Assembly: GCA_963805715.1 (NCBI GenBank)
Contig: CAWDVK010000009.1
Span: 372,001 to 436,000, forward strand
Direction of reading: 5' to 3'
Origin: CAWDVK01 sp963805715
GTDB taxonomy: Bacteria; Actinomycetota; Actinomycetes; Streptosporangiales; Streptosporangiaceae
Length of the DNA: 64,000 nucleotides
A model generated the notes under the pieces. The model saw only the letters and a program-made list of their open reading frames with translations. It made no database searches and was not told the origin of the DNA. Position 1 is the first letter of the stretch, and each line of letters opens with the position of its first letter. Below, piece after piece: positions 35,426 to 44,999 of the stretch. The position numbers and the translations under genes were made by a program.

Positions 35426-36361
35426 TCAGCCTCGGCTGGATGACCCCGGACGGGGCCCAGCCGGCCCGCCGCCGTCACCGAATGAATCCTCATCTGCAGG
35501 ATACGTTCTGGTGCTCTGTGCACCGGCCTCGCGATACCCGATCTCATCGCTATCCCGATAGTGATCAGGGAAGGCGGAGGGGTAATAGCCGGGCTCACCG
35601 TATCCGGGGGCCGTCACGCGATGATAGGGCGGCGTAATCGGCCCGGCGTCGTAGTCGGCCGGCGGCTGCTGATGGTAAGAGGCCGGCGGATCGGCGGGGT
35701 AATCCGCCGGGCCCCGATCCGCGGGATAGCTGCCCGTGGTCCTGTCCCCCGGATCGCAGGGCGCGGGCAGGTAAGCAGTCGCGTCCCTAGCCGGATGGCC
35801 GCCGGACATGCCGGCCGGGTAGCCGCCAGCATGGGCCGGGTAGCCGACCGGGGCCGTGACCTCGGCGGAGTCAGACCGCCCGTGCTCCTGCTGCCCCGGC
35901 CAGTCCTGCTCTGCTGGCCAGTCCCGCTGCTCGGGCCAGTCCGGCTCTCCCGGCCAGTCCCGCTGCTCGGGCCAGTCCGGCTGCTCCGGCCAGTCCTGCT
36001 GCTCCGGCCAGTCTCGGTGCTCGGGCCACGCTGCCTGGTCAGTCGGGCCGGGCGTGCTTCCCGGCTCGGCCCAGCCGGCCTGGCCGGCCCGGTCTCGCTC
36101 GTCCGGCGGCCAGTCGCGCGGATCAGCCCAGCCGGGCTGGTCCTCCGCGGGCTCCGGCCCGCGCCGCAGGGCCTCGGCCATCCTCGGCAGCTCCCCGATC
36201 GGGAGCCGGAAGGTGCCGGTGCACGTCCCGTTCTGCCAGATGCTGAAGACGGCGACACCGGTGTCGCCGTACCAGCTCAGCCGCATGCTCCGCGAACTGC
36301 CCCTGACATCGAAAAACACCTCGCCGAGGCGGGGCAGCGGAGCTGCGTCGGACGCCGGCAT
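35426..36361 (-). CDS. hypothetical protein with DWPEQ hexapeptide repeats
   Basis: 311 residues. Residues about 10-68 form a small conserved beta domain (FFDVRGSSRSMRLSWYGDTG, AVFSIWQNGTCTGTFRLP, then MAEALRRG) seen at the start of uncharacterised actinobacterial proteins. Residues 111-159 are tandem hexapeptides (DWPEQQ, DWPEQP, DWPEQR, DWPGEP, DWPAEQ). The rest is Pro/Tyr/Gly-rich and likely disordered (SYHQQPPADYD, YGEPGYYPSAF). No signal peptide or membrane segment. Function unknown; it could be a condensate- or partner-binding regulator. Confidence 0.7.
   Translation of the reverse strand: MPASDAAPLPRLGEVFFDVRGSSRSMRLSWYGDTGVAVFSIWQNGTCTGTFRLPIGELPRMAEALRRGPEPAEDQPGWADPRDWPPDERDRAGQAGWAEPGSTPGPTDQAAWPEHRDWPEQQDWPEQPDWPEQRDWPGEPDWPEQRDWPAEQDWPGQQEHGRSDSAEVTAPVGYPAHAGGYPAGMSGGHPARDATAYLPAPCDPGDRTTGSYPADRGPADYPADPPASYHQQPPADYDAGPITPPYHRVTAPGYGEPGYYPSAFPDHYRDSDEIGYREAGAQSTRTYPADEDSFGDGGGPAGPRPGSSSRG
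35885..36031. repeat. 18-bp tandem repeat encoding DWPEQ-type hexapeptides
   Basis: About eight 18-bp units; on the plus strand they read as variants of CCAGTCCCGCTGCTCGGG. Copies differ by a few bases, mostly at the last two codons of each unit. Periodicity is exact, with no frame disruption. Confidence 0.88.
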
Positions 36362-36702
36362 GCTGTCTATGGTGACCCTGAACCGTTCCGGTTGTCCAGT
36401 TCGTGATCACTTGAGGGGACAAGTGCGGACGGTTCGGCGGCAGAAGATTCCCCGGCCGCCTGCGCGACCAAGCCGCCGGATGGCATGATGATCGGGCGGC
36501 CGGAAAGCGCTGGCTGGTGCCCTGACCAGCCATCCCGCTGGTCCCGCTGATTCATGTGGGAACACCACGGCGACTTCGCGCGTTGCATCATGCGACGGGG
36601 CGAATGCCGCATCGCGCGAGAATCTATGCGTCCGCGGTGCCGGGTGCCCCGCTGGTCAGGAAACGTTGACATTGATGTTGATCTGGTTGAGGAGAGCTAC
36701 TC
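36362..36702. other. gap between divergent genes, with a small inverted repeat
   Basis: Holds the promoters of the DWPEQ-repeat gene (minus) and the WhiB-like gene (plus). CACTTG-N6-CAAGTG at 36408-36425 is a perfect inverted repeat about 47 bases before the minus-strand gene and could be an operator. Before the WhiB-like start lies TTGACATTGATGTTGATC (36665-36682), a possible -35 element without a convincing -10. No gene is supported in the gap. Confidence 0.4.
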
Positions 36703-37002
36703 ATGTCTGAGGTACGTCGTCAGGCCGCCCTGTTGCAACGGCCGAACTGGGGCTGGCAGGATGACGCTGCGTGCCGCGGCAAGGACGTGGTGCTTTTTTT
36801 CGGCCCTGATGGTGAGCGGCAGCCAGAGCGGGAGATCCGCGAGCGCAAGGCCAAGGCTGTCTGCGCCTCCTGCCCGGTACGCGTCGAATGCCTGAACTAC
36901 GCCGTCAGCCGGCCGGAGAAGTACGGGACCTGGGGTGCCATGAACGAGGACGAGCGGTCCTCCGAGCGGCGCCGCCGGATGCGCCGGGCCAACGCCGCCT
37001 GA
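36703..37002 (+). CDS. WhiB-family Fe-S regulator
   Basis: 99 residues with the four cluster cysteines: one in DDAACRGKD, two in KAVCASCPV and one in RVECLNYA. The turn motif GTWGAMNEDER (usually G-[V/I/T]-W-G-G) and a basic C-terminal tail ERRRRMRRA follow. Wbl proteins bind a [4Fe-4S] cluster and usually act with the principal sigma factor. GAGGAGAGC precedes the ATG. I cannot place it safely in a named subgroup. Confidence 0.93.
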   Translation: MSEVRRQAALLQRPNWGWQDDAACRGKDVVLFFGPDGERQPEREIRERKAKAVCASCPVRVECLNYAVSRPEKYGTWGAMNEDERSSERRRRMRRANAA

Positions 37003-37114
37003 GCAGCGCATCCGGCCTCTCCCCTGCGGCCGGGCAGACCGCTGGCGGGCCAGTGAGGTAAGTCTCAGTCATCTTTCCCCTTCCGTCAGGCAGCTATCAG
37101 GAAGAAGCGGGTAA

Positions 37115-37240
37115 ATGGTCTGCAAGGCGTGCCGCAGCCAGCAGCACGACGACTGTCCCGGAGGCACGTGGTGTGACTGCCAGCACCAGCAGCAGGCCCG
37201 GCCCGCTGACTCCCCGGTGGGCTGGATCCGGCAGGGCTGA
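37115..37240 (+). CDS. small Cys-rich protein (41 aa)
   Basis: A 41-residue ORF with a tight Cys/His pattern: C-x2-C near the start (VCKACRSQQH), then DDCPGGTWCDCQH. Five Cys and two His in the first 24 residues suggest a small zinc-binding knuckle; similar short proteins occur in other actinomycetes. It lies 112 bases after the WhiB-like gene on the same strand. The ribosome site (GGAAGAAGCGGG) is weak but present. Function unknown. Confidence 0.6.
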   Translation: MVCKACRSQQHDDCPGGTWCDCQHQQQARPADSPVGWIRQG

Positions 37241-37422
37241 GCGGGTCGTCCGGGCCAGCCGTGACGGCTAGCCCGGCCAAGCCGGAATAGCCGGGCGGCA
37301 CGACGTGGTTGCGGCAGTCAGCCGGATGAGCGGGCCGCGGCCGCAGTGCCAGCCGGGCCGGCCGGGAGGTGCCGGAGTGACAGCGCCCGATAGCGTAGAC
37401 CCGGACGGAGGAAGCCGATCAG
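37241..37422 (+). promoter_or_regulatory. gap before cysH with a possible terminator stem
   Basis: GCCCGGC (37271-37277) and GCCGGGC (37290-37296) form a 7-bp stem that may end the transcript of the small Cys-rich gene. GGAGGAAG lies 10 bases before the cysH ATG. No T-box or other cysteine-responsive element was recognised. Confidence 0.3.
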
Positions 37423-38097
37423 ATGGAGAGGCTAGCCGCGGAAGCGGCCGACGCTCTCGACGGGGCGCCAGCCGACGAGGTGATCCGGTGGGCGGCGGCA
37501 ACCTTCGGCCGCCGGGTCTGCATCACCTCGTCCATGACCGACGCCGTCATCATTGACCTCGCCGCCCGTCAGGTCCCCGGCATTGACGTGCTGTTCCTGG
37601 ACACCGGCTATCACTTCGCCGAGACCATCGGGACCAGGGACGCGGTGTCGGCCGTCTACCGGGTGAACGTGATCAGCGTGACGCCGCCGACCACGGTGCC
37701 CGAGCAGGACGCCGAGCTCGGTCCCCGCCTCTACAGCCGCAACCCCGACCTCTGCTGCTACCTGCGCAAGGTCGTGCCGCTGGAGCAGGCGCTGGGGCCC
37801 TACGACGCCTGGATCACCGGCGTCCGGCGCGAGGAGACCGACGCCCGCAGCGATACCCGGGTCGTGCAGTGGGACGCGGGCCGCGAGATGGTCAAGGTCA
37901 ACCCGATCGTCGACTGGACGCAGCAGCAGGTCGACGACCACATCGCCAAGCACGGCGTGCTGGTGAACCCGCTGGTCTACGACGGTTATCCATCGATCGG
38001 GTGCCAGACCTGCACCGCGCGGGTAGCGGCCGGGGCGGATCCGCGCAGCGGCCGCTGGGCCGGTACCGCCAAGTCCGAGTGCGGTATCCACAGCTGA
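37423..38097 (+). CDS. cysH: phosphoadenylyl/adenylyl-sulfate reductase CysH
   Basis: Reduces activated sulfate to sulfite in assimilatory sulfur metabolism. 224 residues with the PP-loop-like SSMTDAVIIDLAA, FLDTGYHFAET and GVRREETDAR. It has the cluster cysteines of the APS-reductase type, CC in DLCCYLRK and C-x2-C in GCQTCTARV, plus the C-terminal catalytic ECGIH. So it probably carries a [4Fe-4S] cluster and uses APS. No other sulfate genes lie beside it here. Confidence 0.93.
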   Translation: MERLAAEAADALDGAPADEVIRWAAATFGRRVCITSSMTDAVIIDLAARQVPGIDVLFLDTGYHFAETIGTRDAVSAVYRVNVISVTPPTTVPEQDAELGPRLYSRNPDLCCYLRKVVPLEQALGPYDAWITGVRREETDARSDTRVVQWDAGREMVKVNPIVDWTQQQVDDHIAKHGVLVNPLVYDGYPSIGCQTCTARVAAGADPRSGRWAGTAKSECGIHS

Positions 38098-38132
38098 GCG
38101 GCCCGCGCCTGAGCAGCAGAGGGAGCGGCACG

Positions 38133-39815
38133 GTGACACCCCCGACCCGGCAAGCGACACACGAGGTACTGAACCAGGTTCCGCCGCTCACCGGTCATGA
38201 CGTCGCCGCCGACCCGGCGCTGCTGGCCGGGCTGCACCGCGAAGGCGGCAGCTGGGCGGCGGCCGAGCTGCACGAGCTCGGCGCGCTGGCCGGAGCGCCC
38301 GGCACGCAGGAGCGCGCCCGGCTGGCGAACTCCTGCCCGCCGGTATTGCGCACCCATGACGCGACCGGGCACCGGATCGACGAGGTCGAGTTTCATCCCG
38401 CCTGGCATCAGCTGATGGCGGTCGCCGTCCAGCACGGCCTGCACGCGGCGCCCTGGGCTGATGACCGGCCGGGAGCGCACGTCGCCAGGGCGGCTAAGTT
38501 CTACGTCTGGACCCAGGCCGAGGGCGGCCATGGCTGCCCGATCTCGATGACTTACGCCAGCGTCCCCGCCCTGCGGCACGCGCCCCAGCTCGCGGCCAGG
38601 CTGGAGCCGCTGCTGGCTTCCGTTTCGTATGATCCGGGCCTGCGCGATCCCGAGGCCAAGGCCGGGCTGCTGGCCGGCATGGCGATGACCGAGAAGCAGG
38701 GCGGCTCGGATGTGCGGGCCAGCACCACCACGGCTGAGCCGGCCGGCGACGGCTCCGGCAGTTACCTGCTGACCGGCCACAAATGGTTCTGCTCGGCGCC
38801 GATGTGCGACCTGTTCCTGGTCCTGGCGCAGGCGCCGGAGGGCCTCAGCTGCTTCCTGCTCCCCCGCGTGCTGCCGGACGGCAGCCGTAACGCGATGCAC
38901 ATCCAGCGGCTCAAGGACAAGCTGGGCAACCGGTCGAATGCCTCATCCGAGGTGGAGTACGACCAGGCGCTGGCCTGGCTGGTGGGCGAGCCGGGCCGCG
39001 GCGTGCGGACCATCATCGAGATGGTCAGCGCGACCCGGCTGGACTGCATCCTGGGCAGCGCGGCGGTGATGCGGCAGGCCTGCGTGAGCGCCGCGCATCA
39101 TGCGGCCGTCCGGCGTGCCTTCGGCACCGAGCTCATCGCTCACCCGCTGATGGCGGCCGTCATCGCCGACCTGACGCTGGACTCCGAGGCCGCCACGACC
39201 GTGGCCATGCGGCTGGCCGGCGCGGCTGAGCGGGCCGGCCGCGGCGATGCCGCCGAGGCTGCCCTGCTCCGGCTGGCCCTGCCCGCCGCCAAGTACTGGG
39301 TCTGCAAGCGGGCGCCGATCGTCACCGGAGAGGCGCTGGAGTGCCTGGGCGGTAACGGCTACGTCGAGGATTCCGGGCTGCCCCGGCTGTACCGGGACGC
39401 CCCGCTGAACTCCATCTGGGAGGGCTCGGGCAACGTCGCCGCGCTGGACGTGCTCCGCGCGCTGGCCAGGGCACCCGGCTCAGCCGACGCGCTGCTGGCC
39501 GAGATCGACAAGGCGGCCGGGGCCGACCGGCGCCTGGACCAGGCGGCCCAGCAGCTCCGGCAGGAGCTGAAGGAGGCGGCGGCAGCGGGCCCGGACGGCG
39601 AGTACCGGGCCCGGCGGCTGGCCGGGCTGATCACGGTCGTGCTGCAGGCGGCGCTGCTGGCCAGGCACGCGCCCGGCCCGGTCGCCGACGCCTTCTGCGC
39701 CACCCGGCTGGCCGGGCCGACGGCCGGCGGGCCAGCCAGCCCGTTCGGGGCCCTGCCGGGCGGCCTGGATCTCGGCCCGGTTCTCGACCGGTCACGTCCG
39801 CGCTTTTCCCGGTAA
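38133..39815 (+). CDS. acyl-CoA dehydrogenase family protein, AidB-like
   Basis: 560-residue flavoprotein of the AidB branch: MAMTEKQGGSDVRASTT (flavin site), TGHKWFCSAPMCDLFLVLAQ, and ECLGGNGYVEDSGLPRLYRD with LNSIWEGSGNV at the active-site end. AidB proteins bind DNA and are linked to alkylation damage in E. coli; acyl-CoA activity is weak. GTG at 38133 starts MTPPTRQATHEVLNQVPPL; the longer frame upstream overlaps cysH and is not conserved. It ends 9 bases before glgX. Confidence 0.92.
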   Translation: MTPPTRQATHEVLNQVPPLTGHDVAADPALLAGLHREGGSWAAAELHELGALAGAPGTQERARLANSCPPVLRTHDATGHRIDEVEFHPAWHQLMAVAVQHGLHAAPWADDRPGAHVARAAKFYVWTQAEGGHGCPISMTYASVPALRHAPQLAARLEPLLASVSYDPGLRDPEAKAGLLAGMAMTEKQGGSDVRASTTTAEPAGDGSGSYLLTGHKWFCSAPMCDLFLVLAQAPEGLSCFLLPRVLPDGSRNAMHIQRLKDKLGNRSNASSEVEYDQALAWLVGEPGRGVRTIIEMVSATRLDCILGSAAVMRQACVSAAHHAAVRRAFGTELIAHPLMAAVIADLTLDSEAATTVAMRLAGAAERAGRGDAAEAALLRLALPAAKYWVCKRAPIVTGEALECLGGNGYVEDSGLPRLYRDAPLNSIWEGSGNVAALDVLRALARAPGSADALLAEIDKAAGADRRLDQAAQQLRQELKEAAAAGPDGEYRARRLAGLITVVLQAALLARHAPGPVADAFCATRLAGPTAGGPASPFGALPGGLDLGPVLDRSRPRFSR

Positions 39816-39824
39816 GGTCAGCGA

Positions 39825-42041
39825 ATGCACATCTGGCCGGGGGCCGCATATCCGCTGGGCGCCACCTGGGACGGGTCGGGCACGAACTTCGCCCTGTTCT
39901 CCGAGGTCGCCGAGCAGGTTGAGCTGTGCCTATTCGACCGCGGTGATGCCCGCGAGCACTCCAGGATCCCGCTCACCGAGGTCGACGGCTTCGTCTGGCA
40001 CTGCCGCCTGCCCGATATCGGGCCGGGACAGCGGTACGCCTACCGCGTGCACGGCCCCTACGATCCGCATCGCGGGCACCGGTGCAACGCGGCCAAGCTG
40101 CTGCTTGATCCCTACGGCAAGGCGGTCGAGGGCCAGCTGCGCTGGCATGACTCGCTGTTCGCGTACTACCCGGGTGACCCGCACTCGCTGAGCCACACCG
40201 ACAGCGCCCCGTACATGCCGCGCAACGTGGTGATCAGCCCGTATTTCGACTGGGCTGACGACCGGCCGCCGCGCACGCCCTATAACGAGACCGTGATCTA
40301 CGAGGCGCATGTCCGCGGCCTGACGCTGCGCCATCCTGACGTGCGGCCGGAGCTGCGCGGTACTTACGCGGGCCTGGCCAGCCCGCCGGTCATCGAGCAT
40401 CTCAGCCGGCTCGGCGTCACGGCCATCGAGCTCATGCCCGTGCACCAGTTCGTGCCCGAGCACGGGCTGGTCACGCGCGGCCTGACGAACTACTGGGGCT
40501 ACAACACCATCGGCTTCCTCGCGCCGCACAAGGCCTACTCGTCCTCGTCCGAGCCGCATGGCCAGGTCGCCGAGTTCAAGGCGATGGTCAAGGAGCTGCA
40601 CGCGGCCGGCATCGAGGTGATCCTGGACGTCGTCTACAACCACACCGCGGAGGCGGGGGCGCTGGGCCCGACCCTGTCCTTCCGCGGCATCGACAATGCC
40701 GCCTACTATCAGCTGGCCGCTGACAACCCGGCCACCTACCTGGATTACACCGGCTGCGGCAACAGCCTGAACGTCCGGCATCCGCACGCGCTCCAGCTGA
40801 TCATGGACTCGCTGCGCTACTGGGTCATCGAGATGCACGTCGACGGGTTCCGGTTCGACCTGGCCTCCGCGCTGGCCAGGGAGCTGCACGACGTGGACCG
40901 GCTGGCCACCTTCTTCGAGCTGGTCCAGCAGGACCCGGTGGTGTCCCAGGTCAAGCTCATCGCCGAGCCGTGGGACGTCGGCGAGGGCGGCTATCAGGTG
41001 GGGAAGTTCCCGCCGCTGTGGACGGAGTGGAACGGCCAGTACCGTGACGCCGTGCGGGACTTCTGGCGCGGCGATCTGGCGGTGTCGCAGCTGGCCTCGC
41101 GGATCACCGGGTCGAGCGATCTGTACGAGACCAGCGGCAGGCGCCCGGTCGCCTCGATCAACTTCGTGACCTGCCACGACGGGTTCACGATGCAGGACCT
41201 GGTCAGCTACAACGGCAAGCACAACGAGGCGAACGGCGAGCAGAACCGGGACGGCACGGACGACAACCGGTCCTTCAACTGCGGCGCCGAGGGCCCGACG
41301 GATGACCCGGCCGTCAGCGAGCTGCGGGCCAGGCAGGTGCGGAACTTCCTGGTCACCCTCTTCTGCTCGCAGGGCGTGCCCATGCTGCTGGCCGGCGACG
41401 AGCTGGGCCGCAGCCAGGGCGGCAACAACAATGCCTACTGCCAGGACAACGAGGTGTCCTGGGTGGACTGGGAGGCCGCGGCCAAGCATGCGGGCCTGCT
41501 CGATTTCGCCTGCGCGCTGGCCGAGCTGCGCCGCGCGCACCCGGTGTTCCGCCGGCGCAGGTTCTTCAGCGGCAGGCCGGCCCCGAATGACGACGGCGGC
41601 CTGCGCGACATTATCTGGCTGTCCCCCTCGGGCGAGCCGATGACCGACGAGGACTGGCGGTCGGGGCATGCCAGGGCGCTGGCGGTCTTCCTGAATGGCG
41701 AGGCGATCACCGAGCCGGGCCCGCGTGGCGATGTCGTCCGGGACAAGAACTTCCTGCTGGTGTTCAACGCGCACAGCGAGCCGGTGACCTTCTCGCTTCC
41801 TTCGGCGGGGCTCGCACCCGGCTGGCAGCTCGTGATCGACACGGCGGCGCCGGCCGGGCCGGCTGACCCTGGCGATACCGCTCCCGCGTCCGCGCGAACT
41901 GCCGTGCTCGCGCGGGCCGCGGCATCCGCGCATCACGCCCAGGCCCGGCGGGCCGCCGCGCGCGCCCGCGCGGTGGCCACCGGCGTAGCTGTCGAGGTTC
42001 CCGGCCGGACCGTGATGGTGCTGCAGGCCAGGAGCAGCTAG
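39825..42041 (+). CDS. glgX: glycogen debranching enzyme GlgX
   Basis: 738-residue GH13 enzyme that hydrolyses alpha-1,6 branches of limit dextrins. It has an N-terminal CBM48 (MHIWPGAAYPLGATWDGSGT) and catalytic motifs VILDVVYNHT, DGFRFDLASAL (nucleophile Asp), IAEPWDVG (acid/base Glu) and NFVTCHDGF. The C-terminus carries an Ala/Arg-rich tail (near residues 685-720). Complete and typical. Confidence 0.96.
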   Translation: MHIWPGAAYPLGATWDGSGTNFALFSEVAEQVELCLFDRGDAREHSRIPLTEVDGFVWHCRLPDIGPGQRYAYRVHGPYDPHRGHRCNAAKLLLDPYGKAVEGQLRWHDSLFAYYPGDPHSLSHTDSAPYMPRNVVISPYFDWADDRPPRTPYNETVIYEAHVRGLTLRHPDVRPELRGTYAGLASPPVIEHLSRLGVTAIELMPVHQFVPEHGLVTRGLTNYWGYNTIGFLAPHKAYSSSSEPHGQVAEFKAMVKELHAAGIEVILDVVYNHTAEAGALGPTLSFRGIDNAAYYQLAADNPATYLDYTGCGNSLNVRHPHALQLIMDSLRYWVIEMHVDGFRFDLASALARELHDVDRLATFFELVQQDPVVSQVKLIAEPWDVGEGGYQVGKFPPLWTEWNGQYRDAVRDFWRGDLAVSQLASRITGSSDLYETSGRRPVASINFVTCHDGFTMQDLVSYNGKHNEANGEQNRDGTDDNRSFNCGAEGPTDDPAVSELRARQVRNFLVTLFCSQGVPMLLAGDELGRSQGGNNNAYCQDNEVSWVDWEAAAKHAGLLDFACALAELRRAHPVFRRRRFFSGRPAPNDDGGLRDIIWLSPSGEPMTDEDWRSGHARALAVFLNGEAITEPGPRGDVVRDKNFLLVFNAHSEPVTFSLPSAGLAPGWQLVIDTAAPAGPADPGDTAPASARTAVLARAAASAHHAQARRAAARARAVATGVAVEVPGRTVMVLQARSS

Positions 42042-42128
42042 CAGCCGGGCGGCGGCGAGGCCGGCCAGCGCCAGCGGCCTGCGGACTCACCGGCCGGCGT
42101 TGCCGTGGCAGCGCGGACTTCCGCGCCA

Positions 42129-42569
42129 TCAGCGCCTGGTCGCCAGCGTCGCCGCGATCAGCACCAGCGCGAAGGTCGTCAGGCCCACCATGCCGTGAGT
42201 CGCCACTACCCTGGCGGGAAAGTGCTGCTCCGCGCCCCTGGCATGCTTGCCGCCGCGGCCGACCAGCCAGCGGGTCAGCATCACGAAGCCGAGCATCGCC
42301 GATGCGCTGAGCACGCCGAAACCGCACCACGCATACGGCACGCGATGGCTGACCAGGAATGCGATCCAGAACGATAATCCGGCCACGGCCAGGACCGGAT
42401 GGGCGAAGATGAGCGCTGCGGGGAAGACGGTGATCCGGGTCGACTGCTGGCGCATGCCGCCGTGGGATAACCAGACACCTAACAGGTAGAGGCCGAAGCA
42501 GGCCGTGCCGGACCAGATGACCAGGGCAGCAAGCTGCAGCACCTGGTTTCCTCCGCCGCTGGCAGCCAT
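42129..42569 (-). CDS. hypothetical four-helix membrane protein
   Basis: 146 residues from ATG 42569 (MAASGGGNQVLQLAALVIW). Four hydrophobic helices: LAALVIWSGTACFGLYLLGV, FPAALIFAHPVLAVAGLSFW, WCGFGVLSASAMLGFVML and VATHGMVGLTTFALVLIAAT. Two His lie near membrane ends (FAHPVLA, ATHGMVG), so heme or metal binding is possible. It faces the divergent pyrimidine reductase gene. Not recognised further. Confidence 0.65.
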   Translation of the reverse strand: MAASGGGNQVLQLAALVIWSGTACFGLYLLGVWLSHGGMRQQSTRITVFPAALIFAHPVLAVAGLSFWIAFLVSHRVPYAWCGFGVLSASAMLGFVMLTRWLVGRGGKHARGAEQHFPARVVATHGMVGLTTFALVLIAATLATRR

Positions 42570-42706
42570 TCGTCCCACTCCGCTCTGCTCGCCTGGTGAC
42601 ATCCTGCCCGGGCGACGCGCGCCGCACGCGGCGATGGCAGGAAAACCGCCAACCGCGCGAATCACGGCGGCCTGCAAGCGCGCGCCAGGTCTGATTGACT
42701 GCGAGT

Positions 42707-43507
42707 GTGCGCCAGATCTTCCCCGCGGCCGGGCCCGAGCTTCCGGTCAGCCCGGTGACCGCCGAGGTGCCCGGGCCGCCCGCCGTGGCCGCGCTGGCCA
42801 GCCTCTATGCCTACCCGGATAGCGGCGGCCAGCCCGGCCCGCCCTGGGTGCGGGCGAACATGATCTCCAGCGCCGACGGCGCGGCCACGCTGGACGGGCG
42901 CTCGGGCGGGCTGTCCGGGCCGGCCGACCGGATGGTCTTCGCCGTGCTGCGCAGCCTGGCCGATGTCATCCTGGTGGGCGCGGGCACCGCGCGGGCGGAG
43001 CGGTACCGCCCGGTCCAGCCTGGTGCCGTCTGGGCCGGGCTCCGGGCCGGCCGCGGGCCGGCGCCGCGCATCGCCGTGGTGACGTCGCGCCTCGGCCCGG
43101 ACCTGGACGACCTGCTGCTGGCCCCGGCGGCCGGCGGCCCGAGCATCGTGCTGACCACCGAGGCGGTCCCCGAGGACCGGCGGGCGGCCGTGGCCCGCCG
43201 CGCCAACGTCATCGTGGCGGGCAGCACGACCGTGGACCCGGCCGCTGCCATCGGCGCGCTCGCCCGGCTCGGGCTGACCCGCATCCTGGTCGAGGGCGGC
43301 CCGCAGCTGCTGGGCCAGCTGTTCACCGCGGGGCTGGTCGATGATCTGTGCCTGACCGTGAGCCCTGTGGTAGCGGCAGGCCACGCCATCCGTATCACCA
43401 ATTCGGCTGCCGAAACGGGGGGCACCGCGCTGGACCTGGCGCATGTGCTCGCCGACGACGGGCAGCTGATCTGCCGGTACCTGCGCCAGCCTGCGGTTAC
43501 TGGCTAG
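42707..43507 (+). CDS. pyrimidine reductase family protein (RibD C-terminal domain)
   Basis: 266 residues with the RibD-C/DHFR-like fold: RANMISSADGAATLDGRSG, LRSLADVILVGAGTARAERY, ILVEGGPQLLGQLFTAGLVDDLCL. Proteins like this reduce 5-amino-6-ribosylamino-uracil phosphate or related pteridine-type substrates. No deaminase domain is attached and no riboflavin genes are near, so the role may differ. GTG at 42707 gives the normal start MRQIFP; a TTG 12 bases earlier is possible. Confidence 0.88.
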   Translation: MRQIFPAAGPELPVSPVTAEVPGPPAVAALASLYAYPDSGGQPGPPWVRANMISSADGAATLDGRSGGLSGPADRMVFAVLRSLADVILVGAGTARAERYRPVQPGAVWAGLRAGRGPAPRIAVVTSRLGPDLDDLLLAPAAGGPSIVLTTEAVPEDRRAAVARRANVIVAGSTTVDPAAAIGALARLGLTRILVEGGPQLLGQLFTAGLVDDLCLTVSPVVAAGHAIRITNSAAETGGTALDLAHVLADDGQLICRYLRQPAVTG

Positions 43508-43559
43508 GCCGGCCTGATGACGCGACCCGGACCACCCGACTCAAGCAACGGAGGCATGC

Positions 43560-44975
43560 ATGGCACTGCACAGCAAGGTTGACGACGAGCGCGCCGAGGC
43601 TGAGCTTGACGTGAACCCGATGTATGTCCGGGAGGCGGATTTCCGGCTGCCGCGGAACCGGATCCCGCAGCGGGGCATGCTGCCCGACACGGCGCTGCAG
43701 GTGGTCAGGGACGACCTGATCCTGGATGGCAATGCCCGGCTGAACCTGGCCACGTTCGTGACCACCTGGATGGAGCCGCAGGCCGATCAGCTGATGGCGG
43801 CCTGCCTCGACAAGAACATGATCGACAAGGACGAGTACCCGCGGACCGCGGAGCTCGAGCACCGCTGCGTGAATATCCTGGCCGACCTCTGGCACGCCCC
43901 GGCGGGCTCAGCCGACGGCGGCGCCACCGGCTGCTCGACTACGGGCTCCAGCGAGGCAGCCATGCTGGGCGGCATGGCGCTGCTGTGGCGCTGGCGCGCC
44001 CGCCGTGGCCTGGCGGTCGGCGCGGCCCAGCGGCCCAACCTGGTCATGGGCGCCAACGTGCAGGTCTGCTGGGAGAAGTTCTGCCGGTACTGGCAGGTAG
44101 AGCCGCGGATGGTGCCGATGGAGCCAGGCAGGCTGCACCTGACCGGGTCGGAGGCAGCCGCGCAGTGCGACGAGAACACGATCGGGGTTGTCGCCGTGCT
44201 CGGGTCCACGATGGACGGCAGTTACGAGCCGGTGGCGCAGATCAGCGAGGCCCTCGACCGGCTGCAGGCCGGCGGCGGCCCGGATGTGCCTATCCACGTC
44301 GACGCGGCGTCGGGCGGCTTCATCGCGCCGTTCCTTGACCCGAGCCTGAGCTGGGACTTCCGCGTCCAGCGGGTGGCGTCCATCAATGCCTCCGGGCACA
44401 AGTACGGCCTGGTCTACCCGGGCGTGGGCTGGGTCATCTGGCGGGACACCGCCGCCCTGCCGGAGGACCTGATCTTCCGGGTCAACTACCTCGGCGGGGA
44501 GATGCCGACGTTCGCGCTGAACTTCTCCCGGCCCGGCGCCCAGGTGGCGGCCCAGTACTACAACTTCATCCGGCTCGGCTTCCACGGGTACCGGGCGGTC
44601 CAGCAGGCGTGCCGTGACATCGCCAGGTACCTGGCGGCCGAGATCGCCGGGCTCGGCCCGTTCGAGCTGCTCTCCGATGGCAGCGAGCTTCCCGGTCTTC
44701 GCCTTCCGGGTGCGCGATCCCGATGAGGCCGGGTACACGGTGTTCGACGTGTCCGAGCGGCTCCGGCAGAGCGGCTGGCTGGTCCCCGCCTACACGTTCC
44801 CGGACGCCATGCAGGACACCGCCGTGCTCAGGATCGTGGTGCGCAACGGCTTCAGCCGCGACCTGGCCGACCTCCTGCTGGGCGACCTGCGCACGCAGGT
44901 CGACGCGCTGGCCAGGCTGCAGCAGCGGCCGGGTCCGCTGCTACCCGGCCGGCAGCGGAGTCGTTCGCGCACTGA
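43560..44975 (+). CDS. gadB: glutamate decarboxylase (two apparent frameshifts near the 3' end)
   Basis: PLP enzyme turning glutamate into GABA while consuming a proton, used in acid resistance. Typical: NPMYVREADFRLPRNRIP, GCSTTGSSEAAMLGG and the PLP Lys in INASGHKYGLVYPGVGW. The frame breaks after FELLSDGSELP: dropping one G at 44694-44695 restores VFAFRVRDPDEAGYTVFDVSERL and on to LLGDLRTQVDALARL. A second one-base shift near 44911-44920 then gives a short Ala-rich tail ending ESFAH and TGA at 44973, clear of the convergent rbpA. Taken literally the gene would be truncated at 44726. Confidence 0.87.
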
Positions 44976-44999
44976 GACCGCGCGGCGTCGCGGGAGGAG

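Noticed and set aside
35885..36031. Possible CRISPR-like array at the DWPEQ locus
   Set aside because: The 18-bp units are contiguous with no spacers and keep a coding frame.
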